The position numbers and the translations under genes are program-made. A stretch of 54,351 bases of DNA, from positions 1 through 54,351 of IMG/VR virus record IMGVR_UViG_3300035670_011527. One strand, written 5' to 3'. Origin of the DNA: a virus. Position 1 is the stretch's first letter. Each line of letters begins with the position of its first letter. Below, one piece after another: positions 42,549 through 51,467 of the stretch. The notes under the pieces are model-generated. The model was not told the origin of the DNA. It worked only from the letters and a program-made list of their open reading frames with translations, and ran no database searches.

Positions 42549-43251
42549 ATATATTTCAATTTTAATTAGTTCTAGAGAACATGATAGAAAAAATTCAGGA
42601 AATTTAATAAATTTTTTAACTTCTTTAAGAAATTCTATTTCAAATCCAAATAATATTGAAGTTATTTTTAAATTTGATAAAGATGATGATATTATAGAAG
42701 GAAAACTGAATGAAGCTAAAGAAAAATGTCCTGATTTAAATGTTAAATATGTCATATCAGATAGATATGGTTATTTAGGTTTACATAAAGCGTATTATGA
42801 TTGTTTGAAGGAAGTAGATTCTAATTCTAAAGTAATAGTAATATTAGCAGATGATTTTGATTTTCATAGAGAAAGAAACTGGGATTTAGATATTATTAAA
42901 AATTCATTTCATATTCAAGATGAACCTTTTATAGTACAAGATAGTAGAAAAATAGGAAAGATGCATGATATTCCTACATTTAGTAAAAAAATTATAGATT
43001 TAGTAACTTTAGGTAATTCTTTAAGTGTAGATGGTTTTTTAATAGATTTATGTGAAATATATTTAAGAAATAATTTAAATAATTACATTGTATTTGTACC
43101 TGAATTTACTTCTAGAAAACATTGTAATTACGATGTAGGAATAGAAAGAAAAATAGAAAGTAATAAACTAGGAACATATTTAGCTTCTCAAGAATATAAA
43201 GAATTTTTAAAAAATTGTGAAAATAAAATAAAAAATTATTTTAATATCTAA
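42535..43251 (+). CDS. Glycosyltransferase-like (GT-A) protein
   Basis: A 238-residue protein. I start it at ATG 42535, which overlaps the upstream stop, and not at an earlier TTG (42517). NKYISILISSREH and IFKFDKDDDIIEG resemble a GT-A nucleotide-sugar site with D-x-D, and VIVILADDFDFHRERNW reads like a GT2-type acidic site near the acceptor. Substrate unknown. Confidence 0.6.
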   Translation: MEVNKYISILISSREHDRKNSGNLINFLTSLRNSISNPNNIEVIFKFDKDDDIIEGKLNEAKEKCPDLNVKYVISDRYGYLGLHKAYYDCLKEVDSNSKVIVILADDFDFHRERNWDLDIIKNSFHIQDEPFIVQDSRKIGKMHDIPTFSKKIIDLVTLGNSLSVDGFLIDLCEIYLRNNLNNYIVFVPEFTSRKHCNYDVGIERKIESNKLGTYLASQEYKEFLKNCENKIKNYFNI

Positions 43252-43252
43252 T

Positions 43253-44416
43253 ATGAAATATACTTGGCCTTTAATTAATGATAACATCACTCAAGGTGAT
43301 AGAAAAATTTTAGCTGATTTTTGTCTAAATGGTGAGCGTTTTACGAATGGACCTAAAGTAAAAGAATTTGAAGAAATTTGGTCTAAATGGTTGGGTGTTA
43401 AATATTCCGTAATGGTAAATTCAGGTGCTTCAGCCAATTATATTTCTATTGCTATGGTAAAAGAATTAGTAGGTGAAGGAGAAGTAATTGTTCCTCCTAT
43501 TGGTTGGGTTTCAGATATATCTTCAGTTGCTCAATTAGGTATGACACCTGTATTTGTGGATGTTTCACTTGATGATTTTAATATTACATCTGAAAATATT
43601 AGAAATGCTATTACACCAAAAACTAAAGCAATTGTATTAGTTCATACATTAGGATTTCCAGCAATTAATGATGAAATTATTCAAATCGCTAAAGATAATA
43701 ATTTAATTTTAATTGAAGATTGTTGTGAAGCACATGGTGCTGTTTATAATAATCAACGTGTAGGTTCATTTGGGGATATTTCATTATTTTCATTTTATTT
43801 TGGTCATCATATTACTACTATTGAAGGTGGCACTATTTGTGTAAATGATGATAAATTATATGACCTAGCTAAATTATTTCGTTCACATGGAATGACTCGT
43901 GAAGCATCTCAAGAATTACAACGTGATTACCAGTTGATGTATCCTAATTTAAATCCATTATTTACATTTGCTGTAGCTGGGTTTAATATGCGTCCAACTG
44001 AACTAAACGCAGTGTTAGGTATTGAGCAAATGAAACGTTTAGATTCTAATATAGAACGTAGAAGAGAAAATCTTGATATTTGGTTAGACAACCTTGATAA
44101 TTCAAAATTTATGACTTTTTTTAAAAGACAAGGAAATAGTAATTTTGCTTTACCTCTTATGATGCAAGAAATTACTCGAAATAAATTAAAAAATATTTGT
44201 AATATTTTAGATAAAGAAAAGGTAGAATATCGTTTAGGAACAGCTGGAGGAGGAAATCAGGCACGTCAGCCATATTTGAAAAAATTTCCTCACAGAATAG
44301 AAGGAACATTATCTAAAGCAAATTATGTTCACAATAATGCTTTATATATAGGAAATCACACAGATTTAACTAAAGAACAAATTATTAACTTATGTAACAA
44401 ATTAAACAATGTTTAA
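43253..44416 (+). CDS. ColD/RfbH-like PLP-dependent sugar 3-dehydratase (DegT family)
   Basis: A 387-residue PLP enzyme. MVNSGASANY, DVSLDDFNIT, LIEDCCEAHGA and SLFSFYFGHHITTIEGG are the DegT/DnrJ/EryC1 landmarks. The Lys that normally holds PLP, in the S-F-x-x-x-K-x-x-x-x-G-E-G-G setting, is His here (FGHHITTIEGG). That His is the hallmark of the 3-dehydratases ColD and RfbH/E1, which remove the C3 hydroxyl of 4-keto-6-deoxy sugars. It is followed by NAD-dependent sugar enzymes. A GDP- or CDP-linked 3,6-dideoxyhexose intermediate is the likely product. Confidence 0.82.
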   Translation: MKYTWPLINDNITQGDRKILADFCLNGERFTNGPKVKEFEEIWSKWLGVKYSVMVNSGASANYISIAMVKELVGEGEVIVPPIGWVSDISSVAQLGMTPVFVDVSLDDFNITSENIRNAITPKTKAIVLVHTLGFPAINDEIIQIAKDNNLILIEDCCEAHGAVYNNQRVGSFGDISLFSFYFGHHITTIEGGTICVNDDKLYDLAKLFRSHGMTREASQELQRDYQLMYPNLNPLFTFAVAGFNMRPTELNAVLGIEQMKRLDSNIERRRENLDIWLDNLDNSKFMTFFKRQGNSNFALPLMMQEITRNKLKNICNILDKEKVEYRLGTAGGGNQARQPYLKKFPHRIEGTLSKANYVHNNALYIGNHTDLTKEQIINLCNKLNNV

Positions 44417-45380
44417 AAATCAAAAAATATTAATAACAGGTGGAGGAGGAATGATTGGTAGATCATTGGTAAAATTCTTTCTTGAAAAAGAAGCTAAAGT
44501 AACTATTGCTGATCTTACTGTACCATCTGATTTACCTCATGAAGTAGAATTTATAAAAGTTGATCTTCGTTATTTTGATCAATGTGAAATTATTTGTAAA
44601 GGAATGGATTATGTTTTTAATTTAGTAGGAATTAAAGGTTCTCCTAAAATGTGTGCTGAACAACCGGCTGATTTTATGGTTCCTATGCTCCAATTTAATA
44701 CAAATATGATGGAAGCAGCCCGAAGAGCCAATGTTAAATGGTATCTATATACGAGTTCTGTTGGAGTATATGCTCCAGCTGAAGTATTTGTTGAAGATAG
44801 TGTGTGGTCAACTGTTCCATCACCTAATGATCGTTTTGCTGGTTGGGCTAAACGTATGGGAGAACTTCAAGCTGAAGCATATTCTATTCAATATGGTTGG
44901 AATAAGGTATCAATAGTAAGACCAGCAAATGTGTATGGTAATTATGATAATTTTAATCCAGCAAATGCTATGGTTATTCCTTCTCTTATAAGAAAAGCCC
45001 AAGAAAACGATATACTTGAAGTTTGGGGAGATGGCACTACTATTAGAGATTTTATTCATGCTGATGATGTTGCTTTAGGAATGATATTTGTTGTTGAAAA
45101 TCAAATTACTAAACCTATGAATTTAGGATCAGGTAGAGGATATTCAATTAAAGAAATAGTAGACATGGTTGTAAAACATTCTCAAAAAGAACTTAAAATA
45201 AAATGGTTAACAGATAAACCATCAGGAGATAAAATTCGTTTGTTTGATATGAATAGAGCTAAATCTTATGGATTTGATATTTCAGTATCTTTAGATGAAG
45301 GTATCCGTAGAACAACTGAATGGTTTTTAGATAATAGAGATATTTTAGATAAACGATATAACGCTTTTGTGGATCATTAA
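44409..45380 (+). CDS. NAD-dependent nucleotide-sugar epimerase/reductase
   Basis: A 323-residue extended short-chain dehydrogenase. The nucleotide loop is G11-x2-G14-x2-G17 (GGGGMIG); VFNLVGIKG and YTSSVGVYAPAE are catalytic-strand elements, and RDFIHADDVALGM with GSGRGYSIKEIV belong to the substrate domain. At the Y-x3-K site the sequence reads FAGWAKRMGE, where the Tyr appears to be Ala or shifted. It could carry out the C5 epimerisation/C4 reduction after the 3-dehydratase, as ColC does. Substrate not proven. Confidence 0.75.
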   Translation: MFKNQKILITGGGGMIGRSLVKFFLEKEAKVTIADLTVPSDLPHEVEFIKVDLRYFDQCEIICKGMDYVFNLVGIKGSPKMCAEQPADFMVPMLQFNTNMMEAARRANVKWYLYTSSVGVYAPAEVFVEDSVWSTVPSPNDRFAGWAKRMGELQAEAYSIQYGWNKVSIVRPANVYGNYDNFNPANAMVIPSLIRKAQENDILEVWGDGTTIRDFIHADDVALGMIFVVENQITKPMNLGSGRGYSIKEIVDMVVKHSQKELKIKWLTDKPSGDKIRLFDMNRAKSYGFDISVSLDEGIRRTTEWFLDNRDILDKRYNAFVDH

Positions 45381-46069
45381 TGGCTAGATTTCTTGTAACC
45401 GGAATTAATAGTGGATTAGGAAAACATTTATTTGAAACATTGCCTGATTCATTAGGATTAGATAGAAATAATTTTAATCTTATTAAACATGAAAATTTTG
45501 ATACTATAATTCATTGTGCTTTTAATAAAGAAACAAACATAATAGATTACAAAAAATATATAGACGATAATATATTTTTAACTCAGCGTCTTAAAAAATT
45601 AAACTATTCTAAATTTGTTTATATATCTACAGTAGATGTATATCAAGAAAATCATAATATGTATTCTCATTTTAAAAAATTTGCTGAAACACTATTGGAT
45701 GATGATGACTTAATATTAAGATGCCCAATGTTATTAGGATATACAATGAAACCTAACCATTCTGAAAGATTAAAAAACAATGAAGAAAAAATAGGATTAT
45801 CTGGAGAATCTTTATTTAACTATATTTTAATGGATGATTTAGCAGAATTTTTTAATAGTAACGACTATACAAAATATACAGGAGTACTTGATTTTGTATC
45901 TAATGATGTAGTTAAACTTCAAGAAGTTAAAGATTATTTTGGATCAACAACAAAATTAGGAGAATATGTTTATAAAAATAGTTTGGATTTTGTAAATCCT
46001 ATATTTAAATTAGACAAAAAATATAATAAATCATCTTTTGATAGAATAAAACAATATTATGGAAAATAA
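45380..46069 (+). CDS. Short NAD-dependent sugar reductase-like protein
   Basis: A 229-residue Rossmann protein: RFLVTGINSGLGKHLFE has the glycine loop, FDTIIHCAFNKE the second strand, and KFVYISTVDVYQENHNMYSHFKK includes S/T and Y-x3-K positions (YSHFK). It is shorter than full epimerases and lacks a clear C-terminal sugar domain. It overlaps the next gene by eleven bases and the previous one by one. It probably reduces or epimerises a nucleotide sugar from this cluster. Confidence 0.68.
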   Translation: MARFLVTGINSGLGKHLFETLPDSLGLDRNNFNLIKHENFDTIIHCAFNKETNIIDYKKYIDDNIFLTQRLKKLNYSKFVYISTVDVYQENHNMYSHFKKFAETLLDDDDLILRCPMLLGYTMKPNHSERLKNNEEKIGLSGESLFNYILMDDLAEFFNSNDYTKYTGVLDFVSNDVVKLQEVKDYFGSTTKLGEYVYKNSLDFVNPIFKLDKKYNKSSFDRIKQYYGK

Positions 46070-47018
46070 TTTTTTTAAAAATAAAAAAGTAGTAGTTACT
46101 GGAGGATCAGGTTTTATAGGAACACATTATCTTCTTGAATTATTAGATCAAGGAGCCATCGTTAAGACTCATACTCATAATAAACCCCTTCAAATTCAAG
46201 ACAATAGACTTGATGTAGTGGAGAATATAGATTTAACCAATCTTAATGATTGCATTAGATTAATTGAAGGAGCAGATTATGTAATTCATTCGGGTGGTCA
46301 AATAGCCCACCCTTCTACTGTACCTACTGATATTCAAATATCAATGCAGAATATTCTAGTATTAGGAAATACACTTGAAGCATCATATAAATTAGGAGTG
46401 AAACGATTTTTAGATCTAAATAGCTCAACAGGTTATCCTGATGTTCGTAAACCATTAACAGAAGACGAATTTTGGAATGATGAACCATATAAATCTTATT
46501 ATGGATACGGATGGATGCGTCGTTACAGAGAAAAATTAATGGAACACGTATCTAAATTTTCAGGAATGGAAATAGCTTTAACACGTGGAACTGCTATTTA
46601 TGGACCATATGATAATTTTGATCCTAAAACATGTCACGTGGTTCCTGCTTTAATTAAAAGAATATTAGATGGTGAAGATCCTTTTATTGTTTGGGGTACT
46701 CCAGATGTAGTTAGAGATTTTCTTTATGTAAAAGATGTTGTTAAAGCTGCTTTATTGGTGCTTGAAAAGGGAGAATCTATGAGACCCTATAACATAGGAT
46801 CAGGTATAGCAATAACAGTAGGAGATATAGTTAATGCTATTTTAAAAGCAACAAATAAGAATCCAGAAGTTATTTATGATGAAACTAAACCTACTACAAT
46901 TCCCTTTAGAATGGTTAGTACAGAAAGATTAACAAATGAACTGGGTTTTGTTCCTTCCTATACTTTTGAAAAAGGGATCCAAGAAACAGTTAACTGGTAT
47001 ATAGAAAATTATGAGTAA
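46059..47018 (+). CDS. NAD-dependent nucleotide-sugar epimerase/dehydratase
   Basis: A 319-residue extended SDR. VVVTGGSGFIGTHYLLEL is the nucleotide loop, IHSGGQIAHPS the second conserved strand, and LTRGTAIYGPYDNFDP with RDFLYVKDVVKAAL the sugar-binding part. At the Y-x3-K site it reads YGWMRRY, giving Tyr with Arg in the Lys position. It is similar to its neighbour at 44409 and may be a diverged duplicate. Confidence 0.75.
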   Translation: MENNFFKNKKVVVTGGSGFIGTHYLLELLDQGAIVKTHTHNKPLQIQDNRLDVVENIDLTNLNDCIRLIEGADYVIHSGGQIAHPSTVPTDIQISMQNILVLGNTLEASYKLGVKRFLDLNSSTGYPDVRKPLTEDEFWNDEPYKSYYGYGWMRRYREKLMEHVSKFSGMEIALTRGTAIYGPYDNFDPKTCHVVPALIKRILDGEDPFIVWGTPDVVRDFLYVKDVVKAALLVLEKGESMRPYNIGSGIAITVGDIVNAILKATNKNPEVIYDETKPTTIPFRMVSTERLTNELGFVPSYTFEKGIQETVNWYIENYE

Positions 47019-48021
47019 TGCCTTAATAACGGGTATAACGGGAATGGTAGGTTCCCATCTATTAGATTTTCTTATAAAGAATACTGATTGGGAAATTTAT
47101 GGATTTCTCCGTTGGTATGATAGATTAGATAATATTGAACATCATTTTCAGAGTATTAATAATAAAGATCGAATTCATTTAATTTACGGTGATTTAAATG
47201 ATTATTCTTCTTTACAAAATGCAATAGAAATATCTAAACCTAATTATGTTTTTCATTTAGCTGCTCAATCTTATCCTCAAACTAGTTTTGATGCTCCTTT
47301 AGAAACATTGCAAACCAATATAATTGGAACAACTAATTTACTTGAGGTATTAAAAAAATCAAAATACAAAAATTCTATCATTCATGTATGTGCAAGTAGT
47401 GAAGTATTCGGAAGAGTAAGTAAAGAAGAATTACCTATTAATGAAAATTGTAGATTTCATCCTGCTTCTCCTTATGCTATATCAAAAGTAGGAACAGATT
47501 TAATAGGAAGATATTATGCTGAAGCATATGGTATGACTATCATGACTACAAGAATGTTTACCCATACTGGTCCAAGAAGAGGAGATGTATTTTCAGAATC
47601 AACTTTTGCTAAACAAATAGCAATGATAGAAGCAGGACAACAAGAACCAAAAATATATGTTGGTAATTTAGAATCACTTCGTACATATGCTGATGTAAGA
47701 GATGCAGTTAAAGCTTATTATATGTTGGTAACTATTAATCCTAAACCAGGTGAATATTATAATATAGGAGGAACATATACTTGTAAAATAGGCGATATGT
47801 TAAGTTATTTAATCAATCAATCATCAGTTAATAATATTGAAATTGTAATTGATCCTGAACGTCTAAGACCAATTGATGCTGATTTACAAATACCTGATAC
47901 TACAAAATTTCAAAATCATACAGGTTGGAAACCAGAATATACTTTTGAACAGACAATGAATGATCTTTTAGAATATTGGAGAGATAAAATAAAATCAGGA
48001 AGGAAATTTTTAAGGAGATGA
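47011..48021 (+). CDS. GDP-mannose 4,6-dehydratase family enzyme (GMD or RMD)
   Basis: A 336-residue SDR. LITGITGMVGSHLLDFL gives the nucleotide loop, CASSEVFG and YAISKVG the catalytic Ser/Thr and Y-x3-K, and THTGPRRGDVFSESTFAKQI the GDP-mannose-specific signature shared by GMD and the related reductase RMD. If it is GMD it makes GDP-4-keto-6-deoxymannose, the substrate for ColD-type enzymes encoded 3 kb upstream. The C-terminal DLQIPDTTKFQNHTGWKPEY ends the family domain. The choice between GMD and RMD is open. Confidence 0.82.
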   Translation: MSNALITGITGMVGSHLLDFLIKNTDWEIYGFLRWYDRLDNIEHHFQSINNKDRIHLIYGDLNDYSSLQNAIEISKPNYVFHLAAQSYPQTSFDAPLETLQTNIIGTTNLLEVLKKSKYKNSIIHVCASSEVFGRVSKEELPINENCRFHPASPYAISKVGTDLIGRYYAEAYGMTIMTTRMFTHTGPRRGDVFSESTFAKQIAMIEAGQQEPKIYVGNLESLRTYADVRDAVKAYYMLVTINPKPGEYYNIGGTYTCKIGDMLSYLINQSSVNNIEIVIDPERLRPIDADLQIPDTTKFQNHTGWKPEYTFEQTMNDLLEYWRDKIKSGRKFLRR

Positions 48022-48758
48022 AAATATTAGTAATAGGAGATAGTTGCTTAGATATTTTTAGATATGGAAAAGTAAATAGATTAGCACCGGAAGCTCCAAT
48101 TCCTATTATTATTCCTGAAAAAGAAACATCAAATCCAGGAATGGCTGGAAATGTAGTAGCTAATTTAAAGGCACTTGGTGTTGATGTAGATTTTATAACT
48201 AATAAAAATGAAATCAAAAAAATTAGATATGTTTGTTCCAAATATAACCATTTACTTTTAAGAGTAGATGAAAATGATAAATGTGAACGAATTGACATTT
48301 CTGTTATATCTTTTGATATATTTGAAAATTACAATGCTATAATTATTTCTGATTATTGTAAAGGATTTTTAACCGAAGAAGATATCCAATATATTTCTCA
48401 GAAATCAAAAATACCTGTATTTTTAGATACAAAAAAGTTATTAGGTAATTGGGCTCATGATGTTGATTTTATAAAAATTAATTATAATGAATATGAAAAT
48501 AATATTAATATCTTAGAAACAGATAACATCTTTAAGAATAAAACAATAATTACTAGAGGAAAATATGGGTGTAATTATAAAGGAAAAAATTATCCTACTA
48601 TAGATGTACCAGTAAAAGACGTTTCAGGAGCAGGTGATACTTTTATAGCGGGATTAGCAACCGAATATATTCGTTCTAAAGATATAGAAAAAGCTATTGA
48701 TTTTGCTCAAAAATGCACAACAATAGTAATCCAAAAATCTGGAGTATCTACAATATGA
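48018..48758 (+). CDS. Heptose-7-phosphate kinase-type PfkB protein (HldE kinase half)
   Basis: A 246-residue PfkB/ribokinase fold protein. ILVIGDSCLDIFRYGKVNRL and APEAPIPI are the HldE (RfaE) N-terminal signatures, and DVSGAGDTFIAGLATEY is the catalytic Asp loop. In bacteria the kinase is usually fused to the nucleotidyltransferase; here that half is a separate gene at 49983. At 246 residues it is shorter than the ~315-residue HldE kinase domain. It overlaps the next gene by four bases. Confidence 0.8.
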   Translation: MKILVIGDSCLDIFRYGKVNRLAPEAPIPIIIPEKETSNPGMAGNVVANLKALGVDVDFITNKNEIKKIRYVCSKYNHLLLRVDENDKCERIDISVISFDIFENYNAIIISDYCKGFLTEEDIQYISQKSKIPVFLDTKKLLGNWAHDVDFIKINYNEYENNINILETDNIFKNKTIITRGKYGCNYKGKNYPTIDVPVKDVSGAGDTFIAGLATEYIRSKDIEKAIDFAQKCTTIVIQKSGVSTI

Positions 48759-49609
48759 AAACAGCCGCTTTAATTTATGGAAGAAATGATGGATATAAAG
48801 AAGATAATAGATTAATAGTTCATATAAATTCTCTATTAGAAACATTTGATGAAGTATTGTATCTTGATTGGAATTCAGATGATGAAAAAGGATCTGTATT
48901 AAATAATATAAAACATAAACTTCCCCAGATAGGTAAAATAAAACATTTTGTTATTCCTGCTAGTATAGTTTCAGAAATATATAATGGAATAGAAGGAATA
49001 GGAGCATGTATTTCTCCTATTATATATAATATTTTGATAAGAAGATGTGATGCAGAGTGGATGGTAGCTACAACAAATGATATTATAGCACCTAATAAAG
49101 ATTTATTTGTTGAATTTATGAGTAAAGTAAATAAAAATACTTTTTATACTTTTTCTAGAAGAGACATTGAAATTAAAGAACTAGAACAGTTTGGATTTGA
49201 AAAATGGAGAGAATATAGAGAAATACTAAACAAAACAACAGAAGAGAGAAGAGTATATGCAAAAGTAACCCCAAATGATAATTATAGTATTATAAATTGT
49301 TGTGGAGATTTTCAATTAGCCCATAGAGATCTATTATATAGTATTAAAGGATTTGAAGAAAATATGTTTTTTGCATGTTATGCTGATACCAATATTCAGA
49401 AAAAAGCTGTAATGAATGGTTATAATTTGGAAGCAATATATAATATTCCTTTATATCACATGTCTCATATAGGAATGGGAAATGATGGATCATCGCCATC
49501 CAAACAAAAATATAACGATCCTTATTACTGGGTAGAATATTTTAAAAAAAGTGAAAATGATGAAAACTGGGGATTAAATAATATAGAAATAGAATATGAA
49601 ATAATATAA
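48755..49609 (+). CDS. Glycosyltransferase family 2-like protein
   Basis: A 284-residue protein using the ATG at 48755, which overlaps the kinase stop (ATGA), in place of an earlier ATG at 48713. KTAALIYGRNDGYKEDN and VLYLDWNSDDEKGS give a GT-A nucleotide-sugar start, and MVATTNDIIAP an acidic site. FQLAHRDLLYSIKGFEE reads like the GT2 acceptor-side G-x-x-E segment. Substrate unknown. Confidence 0.68.
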   Translation: MKTAALIYGRNDGYKEDNRLIVHINSLLETFDEVLYLDWNSDDEKGSVLNNIKHKLPQIGKIKHFVIPASIVSEIYNGIEGIGACISPIIYNILIRRCDAEWMVATTNDIIAPNKDLFVEFMSKVNKNTFYTFSRRDIEIKELEQFGFEKWREYREILNKTTEERRVYAKVTPNDNYSIINCCGDFQLAHRDLLYSIKGFEENMFFACYADTNIQKKAVMNGYNLEAIYNIPLYHMSHIGMGNDGSSPSKQKYNDPYYWVEYFKKSENDENWGLNNIEIEYEII

Positions 49610-49986
49610 TGAAAAAAACATTTGATTTTTTAGAACCAAGTAAGATAGTTCCAAAAGGATGGGGACATGAACATCATATAGTAAATAATTATGATTATTG
49701 TTTAAAACTTTTGATATTTGAAAAAGGAAAAAAGTTTTCTATGCATTATCATATCAACAAGACAGAAACATGGTATGTTAATAAAGGACATTTTAATTTA
49801 TATCTAATTGATACTAATACTTCTCAAATTCAAAAATATGATTTTAAAAAAGGAGATATTTTAACCTTATATCCTGGACAACCACATCAATTAGAAGCCT
49901 TAACAGATTCAGAAATAATTGAAGTATCAACATATGATGAAAGTTATGATAATTATAGAGTATTTCCAGGAGATTCACAACAATGA
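49609..49986 (+). CDS. Cupin protein, mannose-6-phosphate isomerase C-terminal type
   Basis: A 125-residue cupin. PKGWGHEHHIVNN and the metal-binding HYHINKTETWYV (His-x-His...Glu) and GQPHQLEAL are the standard motifs of the sugar-phosphate isomerase cupin. It starts in a TAATG overlap and ends four bases inside the cytidylyltransferase gene. It may be an isomerase or a metal cupin acting on a sugar phosphate of the heptose/deoxysugar pathway. Confidence 0.78.
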   Translation: MKKTFDFLEPSKIVPKGWGHEHHIVNNYDYCLKLLIFEKGKKFSMHYHINKTETWYVNKGHFNLYLIDTNTSQIQKYDFKKGDILTLYPGQPHQLEALTDSEIIEVSTYDESYDNYRVFPGDSQQ

Positions 49987-50387
49987 AAATATGGTCAAAT
50001 GGGTGTTTTGATTTATTTCACTATGGACATCTAAAATTATTAGAATTTGCTTCTCAGCAAGGAGAAGAATTATTTGTAGGAATAGATAGTGATTATAAAA
50101 TCAAACAAAAAAAAGGCAACAATAGACCTATTATTCCTCAAGAACAAAGAATAGAAATTATAAAAAATCTAAAATTTGTTAACAAAGTATTTGTATATGA
50201 TTCTAATGAAGAATTAGAAAATACAATTAGATTAGTAAAACCAGATAGAATTGTGATAGGGGATGATTACAAATATCAAGATGTAGTAGGTGAAAAATAT
50301 GCAAAAGAAATTATATTTTTTCCTAAACTTGATGGTATTTCTACTTCCTTAATTGAAAATAAAATAATTAATATGTATAATAAATAA
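49983..50387 (+). CDS. Cytidylyltransferase-fold sugar nucleotidyltransferase (HldE C-terminal half)
   Basis: A 134-residue nucleotidyltransferase. SNGCFDLFHYGHLKLL has the H-x-G-H of the family and VGIDSDYKIKQKKG the basic substrate patch, as in the RfaE/HldE second domain. VKPDRIVIGDDY and a final ISTSLIENKI match the ISTS-x-x-I motif. Together with the PfkB kinase at 48018 it makes a split HldE, for activating a heptose or related sugar as ADP- or GDP-sugar. It closes the glycan block. Confidence 0.82.
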   Translation: MKIWSNGCFDLFHYGHLKLLEFASQQGEELFVGIDSDYKIKQKKGNNRPIIPQEQRIEIIKNLKFVNKVFVYDSNEELENTIRLVKPDRIVIGDDYKYQDVVGEKYAKEIIFFPKLDGISTSLIENKIINMYNK

Positions 50388-50394
50388 AATTATT

Positions 50395-50850
50395 ATGAAA
50401 ATTGATATTAACAAGATTATACACGAAGAACTTGATAAAATTCTTGGTCGTGTTAAAGAACAAGATGAAGAAGATACACAAAATATTGTTTCTCCTTCTG
50501 TTAATACTGTTGTTTTTAACAACATAAAATATCGTTTCAAAACTGGCGTAAATAGAAACCCAACTAAACTTGGAATTAAAATTCAATTTACACCTATGGA
50601 AGGAATGGATCCCCAAGACCCAGATGAACGCCAAAAACAAGACGCACTACTTCAGAAATATCTTAATAAGAAGTTCCAAGAATATGGTAAACCATCTTTA
50701 GTAGTCGATTTTGATACAGACGTTCCAAACCCAAATACAACTGGATTCATAATTCGTTTGGGTTTGATAGAATCTTTAGTAGATTCCTTCTTTAAACAAG
50801 AATCTGAATCCGATGCCATCAGCAATACACCTGACGATAGAGCAGATTAA
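50395..50850 (+). CDS. Hypothetical protein
   Basis: A 151-residue protein. An N-terminal amphipathic helix (KIDINKIIHEELDKILG) precedes an acidic linker and a C-terminal domain with PSLVVDFDTDVPNP. Codon use is a bit less AT-rich than in the glycan genes before it. It overlaps the next gene by 38 bases. The start helix resembles the short I-x-E-E-L helices at the N-termini of some phage structural proteins. I do not recognise a function. Confidence 0.55.
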   Translation: MKIDINKIIHEELDKILGRVKEQDEEDTQNIVSPSVNTVVFNNIKYRFKTGVNRNPTKLGIKIQFTPMEGMDPQDPDERQKQDALLQKYLNKKFQEYGKPSLVVDFDTDVPNPNTTGFIIRLGLIESLVDSFFKQESESDAISNTPDDRAD

Positions 50851-51463
50851 ACATGCGATGAGCCGCACTATGAGTAATAAGGCGGCCGCACGTTATTTAG
50901 GAGTGGATTATCATACTTACCGTAAATACGCTAAGTTATATGATGACCCAGCAACAGGTAAAACTCTATTTGAAATTCATTTCAATCGTGCTGGAAAAGG
51001 AATTCCAAAACATCTTACAACTAAAATAAGACAAGGCGAAGAACTACCTCCATTACAAAAAATATTAAATGGAGAAGTAGAGATTTTAGCTTCTTTTAGT
51101 ATAGATAAATTAAAAGCAACATTACTGCATGAAGCTGCTTTATTAGAAGAATGTGGTCATTGTGGTTTTAAAGAAAGAAGGGTTATAGACCATAAAGTTC
51201 CATTATTATTAAATTTTAAAGATAAGAATAAGAAAAATTGGAAACGTGAAAATTTAGAACTTCTTTGTTATAATTGTTATTTTCTTCATGTAGGAAACGT
51301 ATGGAGTGAAGAACAATTGAAACAACTTGAGGATTATGATAAAGTAAATCCAAAAGAAGAAGAAATAGAATGGGAACTCGATCAACATCATATTGATCAT
51401 TTAAGAGAATTAGGGTTGTGGGAAGATTCCAAACCTGAAAACGAATACATAAGTCGAATATAA
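50813..51463 (+). CDS. HNH-like endonuclease with N-terminal helix-turn-helix
   Basis: A 216-residue protein. Residues ~18-40 (SNKAAARYLGVDYHTYRKYA) look like a helix-turn-helix, and residues ~114-160 carry an HNH-type zinc core: CGHCGF, VIDHKVPLLL, WKRENLELLCYNCYFLH. This is the domain order of phage HNH enzymes that act in recombination or as mobile endonucleases. Whether this copy is mobile cannot be told, because no intron or split host gene surrounds it. The ATG lies within the upstream gene. Confidence 0.72.
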   Translation: MPSAIHLTIEQIKHAMSRTMSNKAAARYLGVDYHTYRKYAKLYDDPATGKTLFEIHFNRAGKGIPKHLTTKIRQGEELPPLQKILNGEVEILASFSIDKLKATLLHEAALLEECGHCGFKERRVIDHKVPLLLNFKDKNKKNWKRENLELLCYNCYFLHVGNVWSEEQLKQLEDYDKVNPKEEEIEWELDQHHIDHLRELGLWEDSKPENEYISRI

Positions 51464-51467
51464 AATT

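Noticed and set aside
47900-48298. 132-codon minus-strand frame across the GMD-like/kinase junction
   Set aside because: Opposite to two well-supported genes with coupled ends; Ser/Ile/Leu-rich shadow composition.
48713-48754. Longer start for the glycosyltransferase at 48713
   Set aside because: It would overlap the kinase catalytic C-terminus by 46 bases, whereas the ATG at 48755 gives the usual ATGA coupling and starts right at the first beta strand.
50813-51463. Homing endonuclease inside an intron
   Set aside because: HNH-like motif present, but neighbours are intact and no split gene or intron-type structure was seen.
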